Positions 34,542 through 46,900 of a DNA stretch of 64,000 nucleotides are shown piece after piece. The notes beneath the pieces were generated by a model. It had not been told where the DNA came from. It saw nothing but the letters and a program-made list of their open reading frames with translations, and did no database searches. This DNA comes from Caprella mutica (Eukaryota > Arthropoda > Malacostraca > Amphipoda > Caprellidae). Position 1 is the stretch's first letter, and the number at the start of each line of letters is the position of its first letter. A program made the translations under genes and the position numbers. Location: NCBI GenBank assembly GCA_947561585.1, contig CANNZV010001182.1:251902-315901 (forward strand). The letters are read 5' to 3'.

Positions 34542-34707
34542 CCAGTCTGCAGAAACTGGTAAAATGTTCGTAGAGATCTCTTATTCTGTCCGTAGTAAAG
34601 TTAATCTAATTCAGAAGTTTTTGTTGTAAAATTAATGTAAATATAGAAATTGATTCAAAATTGTTTTGAGAGAATATCCCAAATATCTCCCATATTCTGC
34701 AGACTGG
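34542..34707. mobile_element. CCAG-ended MITE
   Basis: 166 bp from CCAGTCTGCAGAAACTGG to CATATTCTGCAGACTGG, with core AAATTAATGTAAATATAGAA. It resembles the 144-bp family at its left end and the TCTCC-word repeats (17280) at its right end. No matching TSD seen. Confidence 0.6.
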
Positions 34708-34821
34708 GCATAGTAGTAGTACCTACTACCTATCATTGATATGTTACATGTGCAGATCAATAATGTCTGATTGCTTGATTGTATTGATATCTTAGAAAGT
34801 ATGGAGAACTCCCTCCCCCCT

Positions 34822-35090
34822 GTTTTCAAGTGTGGCAGGAAAGTCGCCAGTTTAGTGAAAAATGGATACAGGTTGCCACATTTAAGATACTTTGAAGAAG
34901 AAATGTGACTTCCTAGTGATGATTTTACTTTTGAGAGCATCCTTATGCTTCCTGTCTGATGCATGTGTATCTCATGAGACTATTTTATGAGTGATTTACT
35001 TGTTATTTATGGGGTTTTCAAATCATACCACCCCTCAAAAGTCGCCAATATACTGGTGACTTTGTCCATAGGTACTTTGAAACATGGGAG
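34822..35090. mobile_element. GTCGCCA word family MITE, copy 2
   Basis: Collinear with 12618-12892: GTGTGGCAGGAAAGTCGCCA, TACAGGTTGCCACATTTAAG, GCATCCTTATGCTTC, AGTCGCCAATATACTGG and a closing TTTGAAACATGG. Left end worn. Confidence 0.65.
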
Positions 35091-35990
35091 AAGTAGAACT
35101 GTTAACTATTCCCAAAAGATCCTCTACACTCTACAGTTAACCGAGTTGAGAACTTGAGCTCTTCAATTATAATATGACATAGCTATTATGGACAACTAAG
35201 GAGTTTGTTTGAATTTTGTATGAAGAGACTCAAGAATGTAACTATGATATGCACATTGCACGGGAGATAGGAATATCCAATAAATTCAAATAATCATAAA
35301 TTCTCTCCAAAATAATATTGTAACATAGAAGAAAATTAGATTCTTTTCCAATTGATAGGCTTGAAATAGATGTCCTAAAGTGACCTAAACTCTCAAATAA
35401 AATGGTGAAAACGGAAATGCTTATTGATAATTTAATTGATATTAACTTTAAATGCTTATGTTTAATTTCAATTTTTAATGTGTATCTTATGCAGAAAAAT
35501 AAACTTCAATTTAATTCACTAAAAGTAACATGGGAACATAGGAATTAATTCAAAATCTTAAATCAATTGCATCTGTAATTATATATATCTGAAATTTGAC
35601 CTTTCAAAATCTAAGCCAATTAGCTAATTGGCATTAGCTGACATACTCATATACATGATATATATATATATATTTTAATGGGAAACGGGTTAAGTATAGT
35701 ATATTGTCATTAAAAATTGCAAAATATCTACTTTCCATTGATAAATGAATAATATTATATTAATAGAGTGTACTTATAACATAGTGGGTGATTTTTCAAT
35801 TTTTTCATGTCACAAATATTATGATATTGCAATAGCTGATAGGTAGGTAAATAGCTAATAGATAAGTAAATATATGTCCCTGTTATATTTGAATAATTTA
35901 GCTCTTTTTCAAATAAATAATTACATCGATGATTGATAATCTATTGCAATATATACAAAATTCCTAATGGATATTTTCTTATTACAGGTT
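35091..35990. other. Presumed promoter or intron side of the zinc-finger gene
   Basis: Holds a TCTCC-word relic (35270-35400) and a partial GCCAATT element (35520-35657). At 35940-35988 an acceptor (TTTTCTTATTACAG) precedes the zinc-finger ORF, so upstream non-coding exon(s) probably exist but were not located. Confidence 0.4.
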
Positions 35991-36029
35991 GGTCAAGAAT
36001 GAAGGTCCACACAGAAAACTAGAGTAAAG

Positions 36030-39000
36030 ATGCCTGAAAATGAACCTTTCAGTGTTGCAATTGGTGATGGTAAGTTAACTGAAAATTGTATTTATGCATC
36101 AATTGCAGTGTCTTCTTCTTCAACTCCTGTTATTAATTTAACAAAGAAACAAAATGTTCAAAATGAGTGGACCTGCACTACTTGTGGGAAAACTGGCAGA
36201 GAATCTTATAGATATAAAATACACTGTCGTATTCATTCTGACGACAAGCCTTTTTGCTGCAAAGAGTGCAATGCAAAGTTCAAGTTAAAAACACATCTGA
36301 TGATTCATATGAGGAAGCACACTGGAGAGCGACCATACATGTGTAATATGTGCGGTGCTAATTTTTCTCAATCGTCACACTTGCGTACTCACATGTCCAA
36401 GCATTCTGATGAGAAAAAACATATTTGTGAAGTATGTAACAAAAAATTCAAGTTCAAGAATTCTCTGTATGAACATAAATTGGGTCACTTCCAAGATCAA
36501 CAGGAGCATCAATGTCAAAAATGTGGGAAAGCATTTTTGAACAAGAAGAGACTAAATCATCATCATATAAGAGTTCACCATAATGAAAACAATGCTGAGT
36601 GTGAACGTTGTTTACATATATACAAAAATAAGAGCTATCTTGATGCTCATCAAGCACAGTTCTGTGGCAATGAAGGTTGCAAGAAGCGTTGGGAGTGTAA
36701 ATCTAGTACACAGAAGAAGAAAATTGCCAAGTTAGAATCTGTAGTCACTGATGAAAATGGTGAAGTTATTAAGAAATCTAAAGGTAGACCAAAAGGCTCT
36801 CTTGGTAAGAAAAAAAGGAGGAAGAAAAGAGAAGTTCGTGCTAGGTATTCCAAAGGCAGCAAATTTATTATAATTCATAATCCTTCAGAACCTCAAGTTG
36901 AAAATTTAACTAGTACAGTTGAAACTATAGAAGATAGAAATGTAATCAATGAAAAAATGACAAGTGATAATGCAAGAGATATCTCAATTAGTACATCTCA
37001 TTTAGAGAAGCCAGTATCACCATCGTTAGTTAATGTGATTAGTTCTGATAAAGAGGTTAAATGTCTAAGAAATAGAAATGTTAATATCCTAAAGCATTTG
37101 AAACACATAGATGCACCTTTAGATTTTGTCCAAAAAAACGTATCAAACCATTCAGTTGTATCTACACATGCATCCACATCTAATTCAGTTGTTCCTCTTC
37201 CTAACATTTCATCTTCTATGTTAAGAACAATAACAAATAGTTCAAATTCACATCAATCACCATTAAGTTCACTGACATCTCTTCCAAATTCACTACAAAC
37301 TACATCGAATGTCCAAGTTAAACCTGTTGCTGGAAATAGTGCTTCAATGAACTGCACCTACTCTAAAGAAGTTGCCAATATTTTAACACATATGCAATCA
37401 ATAAATTCTAAAAGTGATGTGTCTGCTAATCCAATTGCTAACCAAGTAACTCAAGATAAAACTAATTGTCCAAATTATCCTCAACAAATAATATCTAGAC
37501 CTGGAATTGATAATTCTTGTCAAACAATGGGAAATTTTGTACAGTTGGAAAATTCTACTATGTTTGAACCTGATCTTGCTCATCAATTTTCATACCACAG
37601 TTTATTGGGAACAGCAAACAATACAGTAATTGATCCAAATTTTGCATATTTAGATAATGTCAAAGACTTGTTCAACTTCCAAAACATAACTAATATCTAT
37701 GATCCATCATTTCTGGAGATCCAGGAAAATGCACAGAATCTTTCCATGTCAGTGCAGGAAAACATTGACAATGTGCCTCAAAATTTAACTGTAATTCCTC
37801 AAAATGACCTGACCCATCAACTTTCCACCATGGATAATATGCCACAAAACTTAGTTATCAACCACCACAATCTTCTGAGCATGAACCACCACAGCAATGT
37901 AGAAGTATCTCAACCAAATTTTGTTTCAACACCTCATTTGCCTCAAGAACTTATGCAAACGCAGAATCTAAACACAATTGAACAAAATTGCTCTCGTAGC
38001 TCTTCAATGAATGTGATGTCTGCTTCAGTCAACCCAAACCAACACAATGCTACAACAATATATGGAAGCAACTGTCTTGTGCCTCAAAATTTATCTGTAG
38101 CTACTATAGCTTCGCATAATCAAAATACTAACTCGCATATAATGAATGAAGCTTTGTCAGTACCACAACGAACTAAAGTTAATGTACCATCCAATCGTTT
38201 TAATACAAATTCCATTGTCAACTATGAATATCAACATAGTTACAGTAATCCTGAGAATCTAAGTAATCAATCCACTCCATTCAGTAATAATAATGAGATT
38301 AGTAATTCCGGTCTTCAATCTGCTCACGATTTGAGTATGCCTCACAATCTTACTACTAATTTGAGTGAATTATCAGCATCAATGACAGAAGAAGTCTTAC
38401 AGCCACAAAATCTTTCTGAAAGTTGTCAACCTGAAAACTTAACAATGCCCCAAAACTTATCAGCCAATTCTAACAGTGCAAGAAGAACACATTGTTTCAA
38501 TCAACCAAAGAATTTATCAATTCATACTCCAATTCAAGTGGAGATGGTGCCTCGCAGTTTGATTTGCGATAGTATTCAAAACCAGAGGGTTCCTCAAACC
38601 CTCACCTACAACCAAACAAACTTAATAAACAGCAGTGGGCAAATGCATTCACGTCATATGGAGATTGGAAACATGAACACTAATATTGCTCTAAACTTCT
38701 CTCAACAATCGTATGGACCCCCAAGTAATGTTTCAAATCTTCAAACATTCCCTAACCCAATGTATTCAACCCGCCAAAATTTGACACAGCACGTGTCTTT
38801 TGATCAGAACAATCTACCAGAAAACCTATCATGCCATTCTAAAATAAACCACCAACTGCAGCATCAAAATGTTCCAGAGAACTTATCTCTTGCTTCACAG
38901 CCTCAGAACCTTTCTCACAAAGCAACTCAGCAGAACTATGCCCTCAGTAATCAAATGAACCAGAACTTCGTGATACCTCAGCCTCAGAATTTGTCAATAC

Positions 39001-39038
39001 ATCACAACTGGTCAAAGTATGACGGGTCTATGATGTAA
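36030..39038 (+). CDS. C2H2 zinc-finger protein with repeated PxNLS motifs
   Basis: 1002 residues in one exon. A TGA precedes the ATG in the same frame and a splice acceptor ends at 35988, which supports this start. Six fingers occupy residues 49-212: C49/C52-H65/H69, C77/C80-H93/H97 with a TGERP linker, C105/C108-H121/H125, C133/C136-H149/H153, C162/C165 with an H-rich end near 178-183, and a last C191/C194-H207-C212 finger of C2HC type. A basic block at 251-268 contains the AT-hook-like core KGRPKG and would serve as nuclear signal and DNA contact. The rest is a Ser/Asn/Gln-rich disordered tail with about 12 PxNL[S/T] motifs between residues 590 and 1000. These resemble P-x-[D/N]-L-S motifs that recruit the CtBP co-repressor. 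The inferred role is a sequence-specific nuclear repressor. Orthology not identified; converges on LSM2. Confidence 0.9.
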   Translation: MPENEPFSVAIGDGKLTENCIYASIAVSSSSTPVINLTKKQNVQNEWTCTTCGKTGRESYRYKIHCRIHSDDKPFCCKECNAKFKLKTHLMIHMRKHTGERPYMCNMCGANFSQSSHLRTHMSKHSDEKKHICEVCNKKFKFKNSLYEHKLGHFQDQQEHQCQKCGKAFLNKKRLNHHHIRVHHNENNAECERCLHIYKNKSYLDAHQAQFCGNEGCKKRWECKSSTQKKKIAKLESVVTDENGEVIKKSKGRPKGSLGKKKRRKKREVRARYSKGSKFIIIHNPSEPQVENLTSTVETIEDRNVINEKMTSDNARDISISTSHLEKPVSPSLVNVISSDKEVKCLRNRNVNILKHLKHIDAPLDFVQKNVSNHSVVSTHASTSNSVVPLPNISSSMLRTITNSSNSHQSPLSSLTSLPNSLQTTSNVQVKPVAGNSASMNCTYSKEVANILTHMQSINSKSDVSANPIANQVTQDKTNCPNYPQQIISRPGIDNSCQTMGNFVQLENSTMFEPDLAHQFSYHSLLGTANNTVIDPNFAYLDNVKDLFNFQNITNIYDPSFLEIQENAQNLSMSVQENIDNVPQNLTVIPQNDLTHQLSTMDNMPQNLVINHHNLLSMNHHSNVEVSQPNFVSTPHLPQELMQTQNLNTIEQNCSRSSSMNVMSASVNPNQHNATTIYGSNCLVPQNLSVATIASHNQNTNSHIMNEALSVPQRTKVNVPSNRFNTNSIVNYEYQHSYSNPENLSNQSTPFSNNNEISNSGLQSAHDLSMPHNLTTNLSELSASMTEEVLQPQNLSESCQPENLTMPQNLSANSNSARRTHCFNQPKNLSIHTPIQVEMVPRSLICDSIQNQRVPQTLTYNQTNLINSSGQMHSRHMEIGNMNTNIALNFSQQSYGPPSNVSNLQTFPNPMYSTRQNLTQHVSFDQNNLPENLSCHSKINHQLQHQNVPENLSLASQPQNLSHKATQQNYALSNQMNQNFVIPQPQNLSIHHNWSKYDGSMM

Positions 39039-39296
39039 TAGATTAGATGTATATGAGTATTATATGCAATAGTAAAATGATTCTAAATTTTTTGTTGATT
39101 AAAACAATGTAGTTCTTCTGACATTAAAGGATTATTTATTGGCATAAATTATCTTTTAGTTTTGTTTGTAGCTTATAAGATTCTATTACTATTTAGCTAT
39201 ATGACAATGAAATTATTTTGACATTTTCTAAATATTGCTGTTCTACCAAAAATTAGTAATTTATTTTATTTGGTGAAGTGCAGTTAATTGAATATG

Positions 39297-39302
39297 AATA
39301 AA
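39297..39302 (+). terminator. Candidate poly(A) signal of the zinc-finger gene
   Basis: AATAAA about 260 bp after the stop codon, followed by a T-rich stretch. Further AATAAA-like hexamers downstream mean a longer 3' UTR is also possible. Confidence 0.4.
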
Positions 39303-40719
39303 TTTACTCTCCTATCTTATTCATTTTAGTGGTGAAAAAAAAAATTAGTGTAGAGTTTACGTCATTTTAATCTTTTCCCAGAACCTCTATAGAAAATTTA
39401 ACTAGCACAATTGAAACTATGGAAAATTTTGTTAATTTCTGTTAGATCTTATTTGTTTATTATTACAAATTTAGCAACAAATTCATATTTGATTTGAAAA
39501 AAAAAAGTAATTTTCCTTCTTAAGTCACACTTCAACATAGTATAGTCTACACTAAACTTCACATATAACACCTGAAATCATTATACAAAAGATTTTTTCT
39601 ATTATTATAACTAGTATAGTATTCTGTTCATCCATTTAGATTTCAATTACTATATTATATAATGCAAGTATGTACTATTATCGAGCTACCTACTGATCTA
39701 ACAAAATATTTTTTACTTTCAAAATTAGTCCAAACTGTAATAATACCTGTCTTGTGTTTGTTTTTATATTTATTAATTTCCTTTAGCTACACATTATTTG
39801 GTGTCTGCACTTAAGAATTATATGAGAAAAATACTAAATTTACTCAATTTTTTAAATTATAATGAAATGTGCATCACAAATACAGACTGCGTATACATAT
39901 TGGGGTAAATGAATATTTTATAAATATGTTAACACACGGCAGGTATATTAGCTTAGAAGATTGCTCGGTGTTTCAAATAGCAACGATACGCCATTCATAG
40001 ACTTCAAGTGAAGAAATAACCTGCAATCTCTTCATTTTCCTTCTAATATTCTGTAGTTTGACTTCAAACAGACTGGTCTATTATAGCATAAATTTTGTTC
40101 TAATTGTTTATTCATTTTAGATATAAACTTAGTATGGTTTCCATATAGAAACCTCTGAATGTTTTGTCTCTAGATGCTATTAAAAAGTTGCATATTTTCA
40201 CTACTCCAATAGTAACTATGTAATATCTAAGAAAATAGTCTCTGCTACTAATTTCAAAATTTACTTCAACTCGTTATATCAATTCTATGTTGAGTACACT
40301 TTTTTGTGGGTTTATAAATTTATAAGCTACCTGTGATATTAACATATATTTTGCTTGTTTTATTTTTCCAAAGTTATCAATTTTTTAGATATGTAAATTT
40401 ATATAGTAATGTAGTACTAAAGTAGCTGTAACTGCTCAGTGCTGGTTACACCTTCAGAAAGCATTTAAATCTTACCTATAACTGACCACTATATTGGTGT
40501 CACTATCAAACAATAAATAATTCTGCACGCTCTTCTTGTACGATTTTGATCTCTAAAAACAGACTAGAATTATTATTTTAAAGATTACTTAACTTTTTAC
40601 CCTAAGGTGACTTCCCTTTCTAGTAATGAATATTGCGCATTTTATTTTATTGGAGACATTTTCTTCAAACTATTAAATAAATAATGAAAGTCTTATTTTT
40701 TAAATGCTTTCTCTACCTA
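39303..40719. other. Interval between the converging zinc-finger and LSM2 genes
   Basis: AT-rich, free of clear transposon ends, probably 3' UTR and spacer. It is one of the few stretches over 1 kb with no repeat recognised. Confidence 0.4.
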
Positions 40720-40725
40720 TTTATT
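40720..40725 (-). terminator. Candidate poly(A) signal of LSM2
   Basis: AATAAA on the minus strand, about 240 bp past the LSM2 stop codon. Confidence 0.4.
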
Positions 40726-40963
40726 AAAAGAATATCATGAAAATTCTCATTTTTACACTCAAATTAATGAAGTATAAGGGTTGGATTTAAAATCAAACCA
40801 TCCATTTTTCAATTACTTTATACGACTGAACATGAAATAATAAAGAGCTCTGAGTGTAGCTGAAGACTTGACAACATTAATCTGTAGTCTCAGTCACTGA
40901 TGTTTGAAAAAGAATGAAGAGATAATCAGTTATGATTAAAGAGTACAATGAAATAAAAGCATG

Positions 40964-43900
40964 TTACTGCCTGGTGGAAGTGGCTTCTCTTCTAGCAGCA
41001 TCTTGCAGCAGTTGCGTGTCTACCTCATCCACTGGCAACTGTACGTACCTAACTACACTGCCTCTGATGAAACAGTTCTTGATGCTCATCTGAGGGGTGA
41101 AGATACAGCTATTGCATCAAATAAATAACTAAGAATCATTATTAGAGGGAGGGAATAGATTGTAGTTAGAATCTGAAATTTTTTAGATGGAATTATTTTA
41201 ATTGCTTCCCATCAAATTATAATTTATTACAATCAAAATATCAAATAATTTTAATTGAAAATATAGTAATTCAATAGTGAAGTAAGAGCAGTTCTTTTTA
41301 ATATTGTATTAGAAATACATTAACGAGTACAAATAGAAAATTATTCATTTTACACCATTCAATAAATATTTATGTAGATCAAATTTTCTAATAGTATAGA
41401 TGTGACAGTTCCAATGCACCAGAAGCACAAAAAAATGAAACCAGACAATTTAATATTTTAGAAATAAAAAATAATTAACTCCGAAATAACTGAGAGCACC
41501 TTGTAACTAACGAATGTGTAAAATATTTGTGTTCTATCGACCAATAAAATAAAGCACTCACCATGTGTGGGTATTTCTCAGCATCTGTGACACTGATGTC
41601 TGTCAGTTTGATGTTCAGGTACTGATCAACAGAGTGAAGAGTTCCGCAGATACTGAAAAATTGGCAGAAATTAATATTCTTAATCAAAAATAATAACTAG
41701 AGTTAAATCAGGTTCTCAATATGTGAATTGAACAAAATAATTACAATAATGGCTAAATAAAAATTTAGTCTATTAAAATTGAATAGAAAAAGTAGTAACT
41801 TATTAATTACAAAATTATACCAGCTTCAAAAATCTCAGAAAGAAATTATCCTGGGATAAAATAATTTTTACCTGCTGCAGCGATTTAATTTCTGTATGAA
41901 ATTATTTGCATTAATTTCTCTATGAAATTATTTGCACAACAGAAAAGATTTTATTGTGTTATCACTCTATGAAGAGTTCAATTTTCTGAAATCAAAGGGT
42001 AAAGTTACAATAACCATTGTTAAAGAATTAAATAGCTACCAGATGAAAATTTCAATAGCTTACTATTTTAATCTTTGTTGTATTATCATAAATAACCTAT
42101 TGAAATTTCTATCCGATATTTAATTCACATTCGGTAATAGTTACTTTTCCCTTAAATTCATTTTAAAAGTGCAATGTAAAAGTAGCTACCTGAGGTCATT
42201 CTTCAGCTCCACCACAACATCTTTGCCAATCAGAGATTTGAAGAACGAGTAAAACAACTGTCAAAGAAAAAGTATAATGAGGCTCTCAAATTTAGTGCAA
42301 GTATACTTACAGTCAAGTTTCAACATTATTGGAATAAAGGTAAAAAATCAGCAGGAAACAGTACTACAGGGTGGGGCGTAAGTTTGGAAGCAAATGAAAG
42401 TGCATATTATAATCCAACGAAAAATATATTTAATAATTTACAGTTATGTATTATTACAAAAGGGTTTTAAGAATTCAAAAATCATAAATTTATTCAAAAT
42501 GTCCCCCTTGTTTTTGATAACAGCCTCAAATCTCCTTCGAACTCCTCCTACTGCAGCACGCAATTGTTCTTGTGAAATTCCCTTCCAAGATCTCTGGAGC
42601 GAACGCTTTAAATCATCCACACTGCGATGGAATTTACCACAGGCCTTTGATTCAAGAATGGACCATACCGAAAAGTCCATAGGATTAACATCTGGGGAGC
42701 AGGGAGGCCATATTTCTTTGGACCAAAACCGTGGAAGATGGTCATGGCACTAGTTTTGAGCGACATTTGCAGTATGTGAAGTCGCGCCGTCTTGCTGAAA
42801 TGTCCATAGAGTGTCATTACCGAAGTGATCCTTAGCCGACTCCAACATTGGCGTCAAAATATTCTCAATATAACAGTTTCTGAAACGGCGACCCAGACCA
42901 TTATTGAAGCAGGTTTCATGGTTCTGTGGACAGTTTTTTGGTTGTATGGGATGTCTTTTGCACTTTTACCAATTATTCTGTCATTCCTCCGGTTGTGAGC
43001 CATTTCCACTGTGAAATTTTTTTTCGTCAGACCAAACAATTTCGCCAGCCGTGCCAGACTTCAATTCTCTCAGAAGTGCTTTGCTTCTCTCCAATCTCTT
43101 TTTCTTTACAGCTTCTGACAGAGTCTGTCTCTTTTGGAGGGTGAAAGAGGACATCTTTAGGTCTTCTTTGACAACTCTTCTCAATGTTCTGGGACTCACA
43201 TTAGCTGTATTGGCTAACAATCGTATTGACCTTTTTGGGTTCCTCCTGATCTTCTCTTGGGCACATTTGATCAGTTGTTTGATGCGTTATGAGCGTGGTC
43301 TACCACTTCTTGGATGATCAGTCAAGTCTCCTCTCTCATTAAAACGCTTCACACACTTCCAAACAGTCGATCTCGCTATTGAGAGAGTCTTTGAAATGAC
43401 GGAATCTGACTTCCCGGCATGGTGTAGAGCAATAATGGCTTCTCTTTTGCCTGAAATTTTTGAATTGACTAAATTTTTGTAAAAAATAACACTGCCACGT
43501 CATAATGTAGTGTCTCTACTATAGTTCAAACCCTATTACCTACTTAGGAAATTATTTTTAAGAATTATATTAATGTTTGAAAAATTGCTTCCAAACTTAC
43601 GCCCCACCCTGTATAATGATTATGAAAAATATATGCAAAAGTTAAAGAAGAACAAATAAAATTGACTTACTGAATTCAGAAGTAGCTCTATTAGGCATTA
43701 GAAATATATTTAATGAAATAGGCTTTTGAGTGCAGTTACTCACTTAAATGAATGAACAATTAATTTGGCATAATGCAAATCATGCTGATTAATAAGAAAC
43801 TTTAGTTGAAAACTTAAAGACTACAGTAGTACAGACACATCAAACAGTATCTACTGCCAAGGCTGCAGAAATCAGTATATAGTTTTCCAAAAAATTATCT

Positions 43901-46900
43901 TATTTTGTTTTGGCACTCAGAAATTGAATTTATGCTATCAAATTTCATAAGGTGTGCAGCAAAATGATAAGAAACATTAGCCTCATTGAGTAAAAAAAAA
44001 TTGGAGACCTTCAAGAATTGTAACTTGCTTTAACAGAAAATGTTGAAAATGACTTATTCTAAACTGGATCCAGATCAGTATTGCAATAGCCCAGTCTGAA
44101 AAGAATGTCTCCACAGAACCAGGATTTTTTTTACAGAAATTGGAATTTGGGCACATCAAATAACATAGGAATTAATTTCAATTAAATAGGACTTGGACAC
44201 AAGATTAATCCTCAAAAGTCAAATCCTGCTATACTTTTCAGACTGGGCAATACTCAATAGCTAGTGCCATTATTGCCATTCAATTGATGTCTAATGAATA
44301 GCTTATTATTTCGTAGTTAATAATTATTTAAGAAGATATTTAGCAAACATCAATGAGTTACAAGTCTATGAGATTCAACTTTCAAGATCATCTTCTCAAT
44401 TCACAGGTGACATCTAGATAACTTGGAAATAATACAAATAATAAATAGTGAATGCCATCTGACATCATCTGTCAGAAGACTGCTGAAACATAGGTATATT
44501 TACTAATAAAAAACTTTTCTCTGAAAATTCTGTGATGTCAAAGTGATGAGACTAATTATGTTTATCCATCAGCATCATATACAATTATACATATTATGTT
44601 GAAATATTTCAATAATTTCATATAAAAAATTGATAATTAGACCAAATTAATTAAAGTAATTCCAGATTATCAACATTATACAGGCAGTGCCAGACTTCTG
44701 AAATCTCCAAGAAATCCTCTACAATTCCTTTGTACAGGGTGGGGCGTAAGTTTGGAAGCAATTTTTCAAACATTAATATAATTCTTAAAAATAAGTTCCT
44801 AAGTAGGTGATAGGGTTTGAACTATAGTAGAGACACTACATTATGACAAGGCAGTGTCATTTTTTACAAAAATTTAGTCAATTCAAAAATGTCAGACAAA
44901 AGAGAAGCCATTATTGCTCTACATCGTGCCGGGAAGTCGGATTCCGTCATTTCAAAGACTCTCTCAATAGCGAGATCGACCGTTTGGAAGTGTGTGAAGT
45001 GTTTTAATGAGAGAGGAGACTTGACTGATTGTCCAAGAAGTGGTAGACCACGCTCACAACGCACCAAACAACTGATAAAATGTGCCCAAGAGAAGATCAG
45101 GAGGAACCCGAAAAGGTCAATACGATTGTTAGCCAAAACAGCTAATGTGAGTCCCAGAACAATGAGAAGAGTTGTCAAAGAAGACCTAAAGATGTCCTCT
45201 TTCACCTTCCAAAAGAGACAGACTCTGTCAGAAGCTGTAAAGAAAGAGATTGGAGAGAAGCAAAGCACTTCTGAGAGAATTGAAGTCTGGCACGACTGGT
45301 GAAATTGTTTGGTCTGACGAAAAAATTTCACAGTGGAAATGGCTCACAACCGGAGGAATGACAGAATAATTGGTAAAAGTGCAAAAGACATCCCATACAA
45401 CCAAAAAACTGTCCACAGAACCATGAAACCTGCTTCAGTAATGGTCTGGACCGCCGTTTCAGAAACTTGGAGATCTCCTTTAATTTTTGTGGAACAAGGC
45501 GCCAAAATCAATGCTAAATGTTATATTGAGAATATTTTGACGCCAATGTTGGAGTCAGCCAAGGATCACTTCGGTAATGACACTCTATGGACATTTCAGC
45601 AAGACGGCATGACTTCACATACTGCAAATGTCACTCAAAACTAGTGCCATGACCATCTTCCACGGGTTTGGTCCAAAGAAATGTGGCCTCCCTGCTCCCC
45701 AGATGTTAATCCTATGGACTTTTCGGTATGGTCCATTCTTGAATCAAAGGCCTCTGGTAAATTCCATCGCAGTGTGGATGATTTAAAGCGTTCGCTCCAC
45801 AGATCTTGGAAGGAAATTTCACAAGAACAGTTGCGTGCCGCAGTAGGAGGAGTTCGGAGGAGATTTGAGGCTGTTATTAAAAACAAGGGGGGGGGACATT
45901 TTGAATAAATTTATGCTTTTTGAATTCTTAAAGCCCTCATGTAATAATACATAACTGTAAATTATTAAATATATTTTTCGTTGGATTATAATATGCACTT
46001 TCATTTGCTTCCAAATTTTCGCCCCACCCTGTAGAGGAACTACTCAGTAAAATACAACTACTACTCAGTAAAATACATATAAACATGAGAGTGATAGCCA
46101 TTAGGCTGCTGCTGGGTTGTTCACAACTTCACACATAAAATGTTAAAAATAAAAATTGTCCCATACCTATGATCATATTTTGAGTTAAACACTGGTTATG
46201 AGTGACCCCAGTCCACTCTGGAAAAAGTGGTCTTTTCTGATGGATCAATTACTCTGTTGGAGTTTACAAGGTATGCTACGCCTTGGTACGAATTTTTGAC
46301 TCTTCTGCGCATAAACAAATGTGCACATAGGAACACACGGCCGTGTGCCCCTGCAATTATAGATACAGCGACTTAATTAGTTATTTGTATATAAGAATTA
46401 TTGCCATGGTTGTTTGTGCTGTGTATGGATGTAATGAAAAACGTGTTATTGATCTAATTAAATTATTTAGGTTTTCTAAAACTGTAGGAATTAGGAAGAA
46501 ATAGACAGGATTGACAGCTCTTGCATAAACATACTTTGAAGAAAAACCACACATTTTCCCCTATTAAACTTAACTCAAAAATATATGAAAAGTGTTCACA
46601 ATGCTGAATACAGCCCAGACAGCAGGAACTGGTAAAGTGTTCTCTAAGAAATCCTCTATTTTGGCTTCTGTTCTCAGTAAATTACAAGTGAATATAGGAG
46701 GAAATTAAGGATTGTTCGCACAGAAAATGTTAAAAATGTCCCATGTTCTGCAGACTGGAATACAGCCAGTTTAGTCCAAAAAAAACGAAGTTGAAGAATT
46801 TTATCCTAAAAAGAATGAATAACATACCTTGTTTCTATGTAAAAATAATTATCATGGGGTACACTAACCAGCGTCTTTCACAACAAAACTGTAATCATCT

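Larger units (their letters stand above)
33157..34545. repeat. Segmental repeat R, copy 2, with two insertions
   Basis: Collinear with 10430-11020 once the elements at 33191-33832 and 34101-34244 are removed. Shared phrases include TTAGTCACTTCTAAATTTAA, CAGTTAACTAGCACTAGTTT and ATGACTT[T/C]AAACTTCTCGAT. Confidence 0.75.

Noticed and set aside
42926..43317. Plus-strand open frames in mariner copy 1
   Set aside because: They are antisense to the transposase in that copy.
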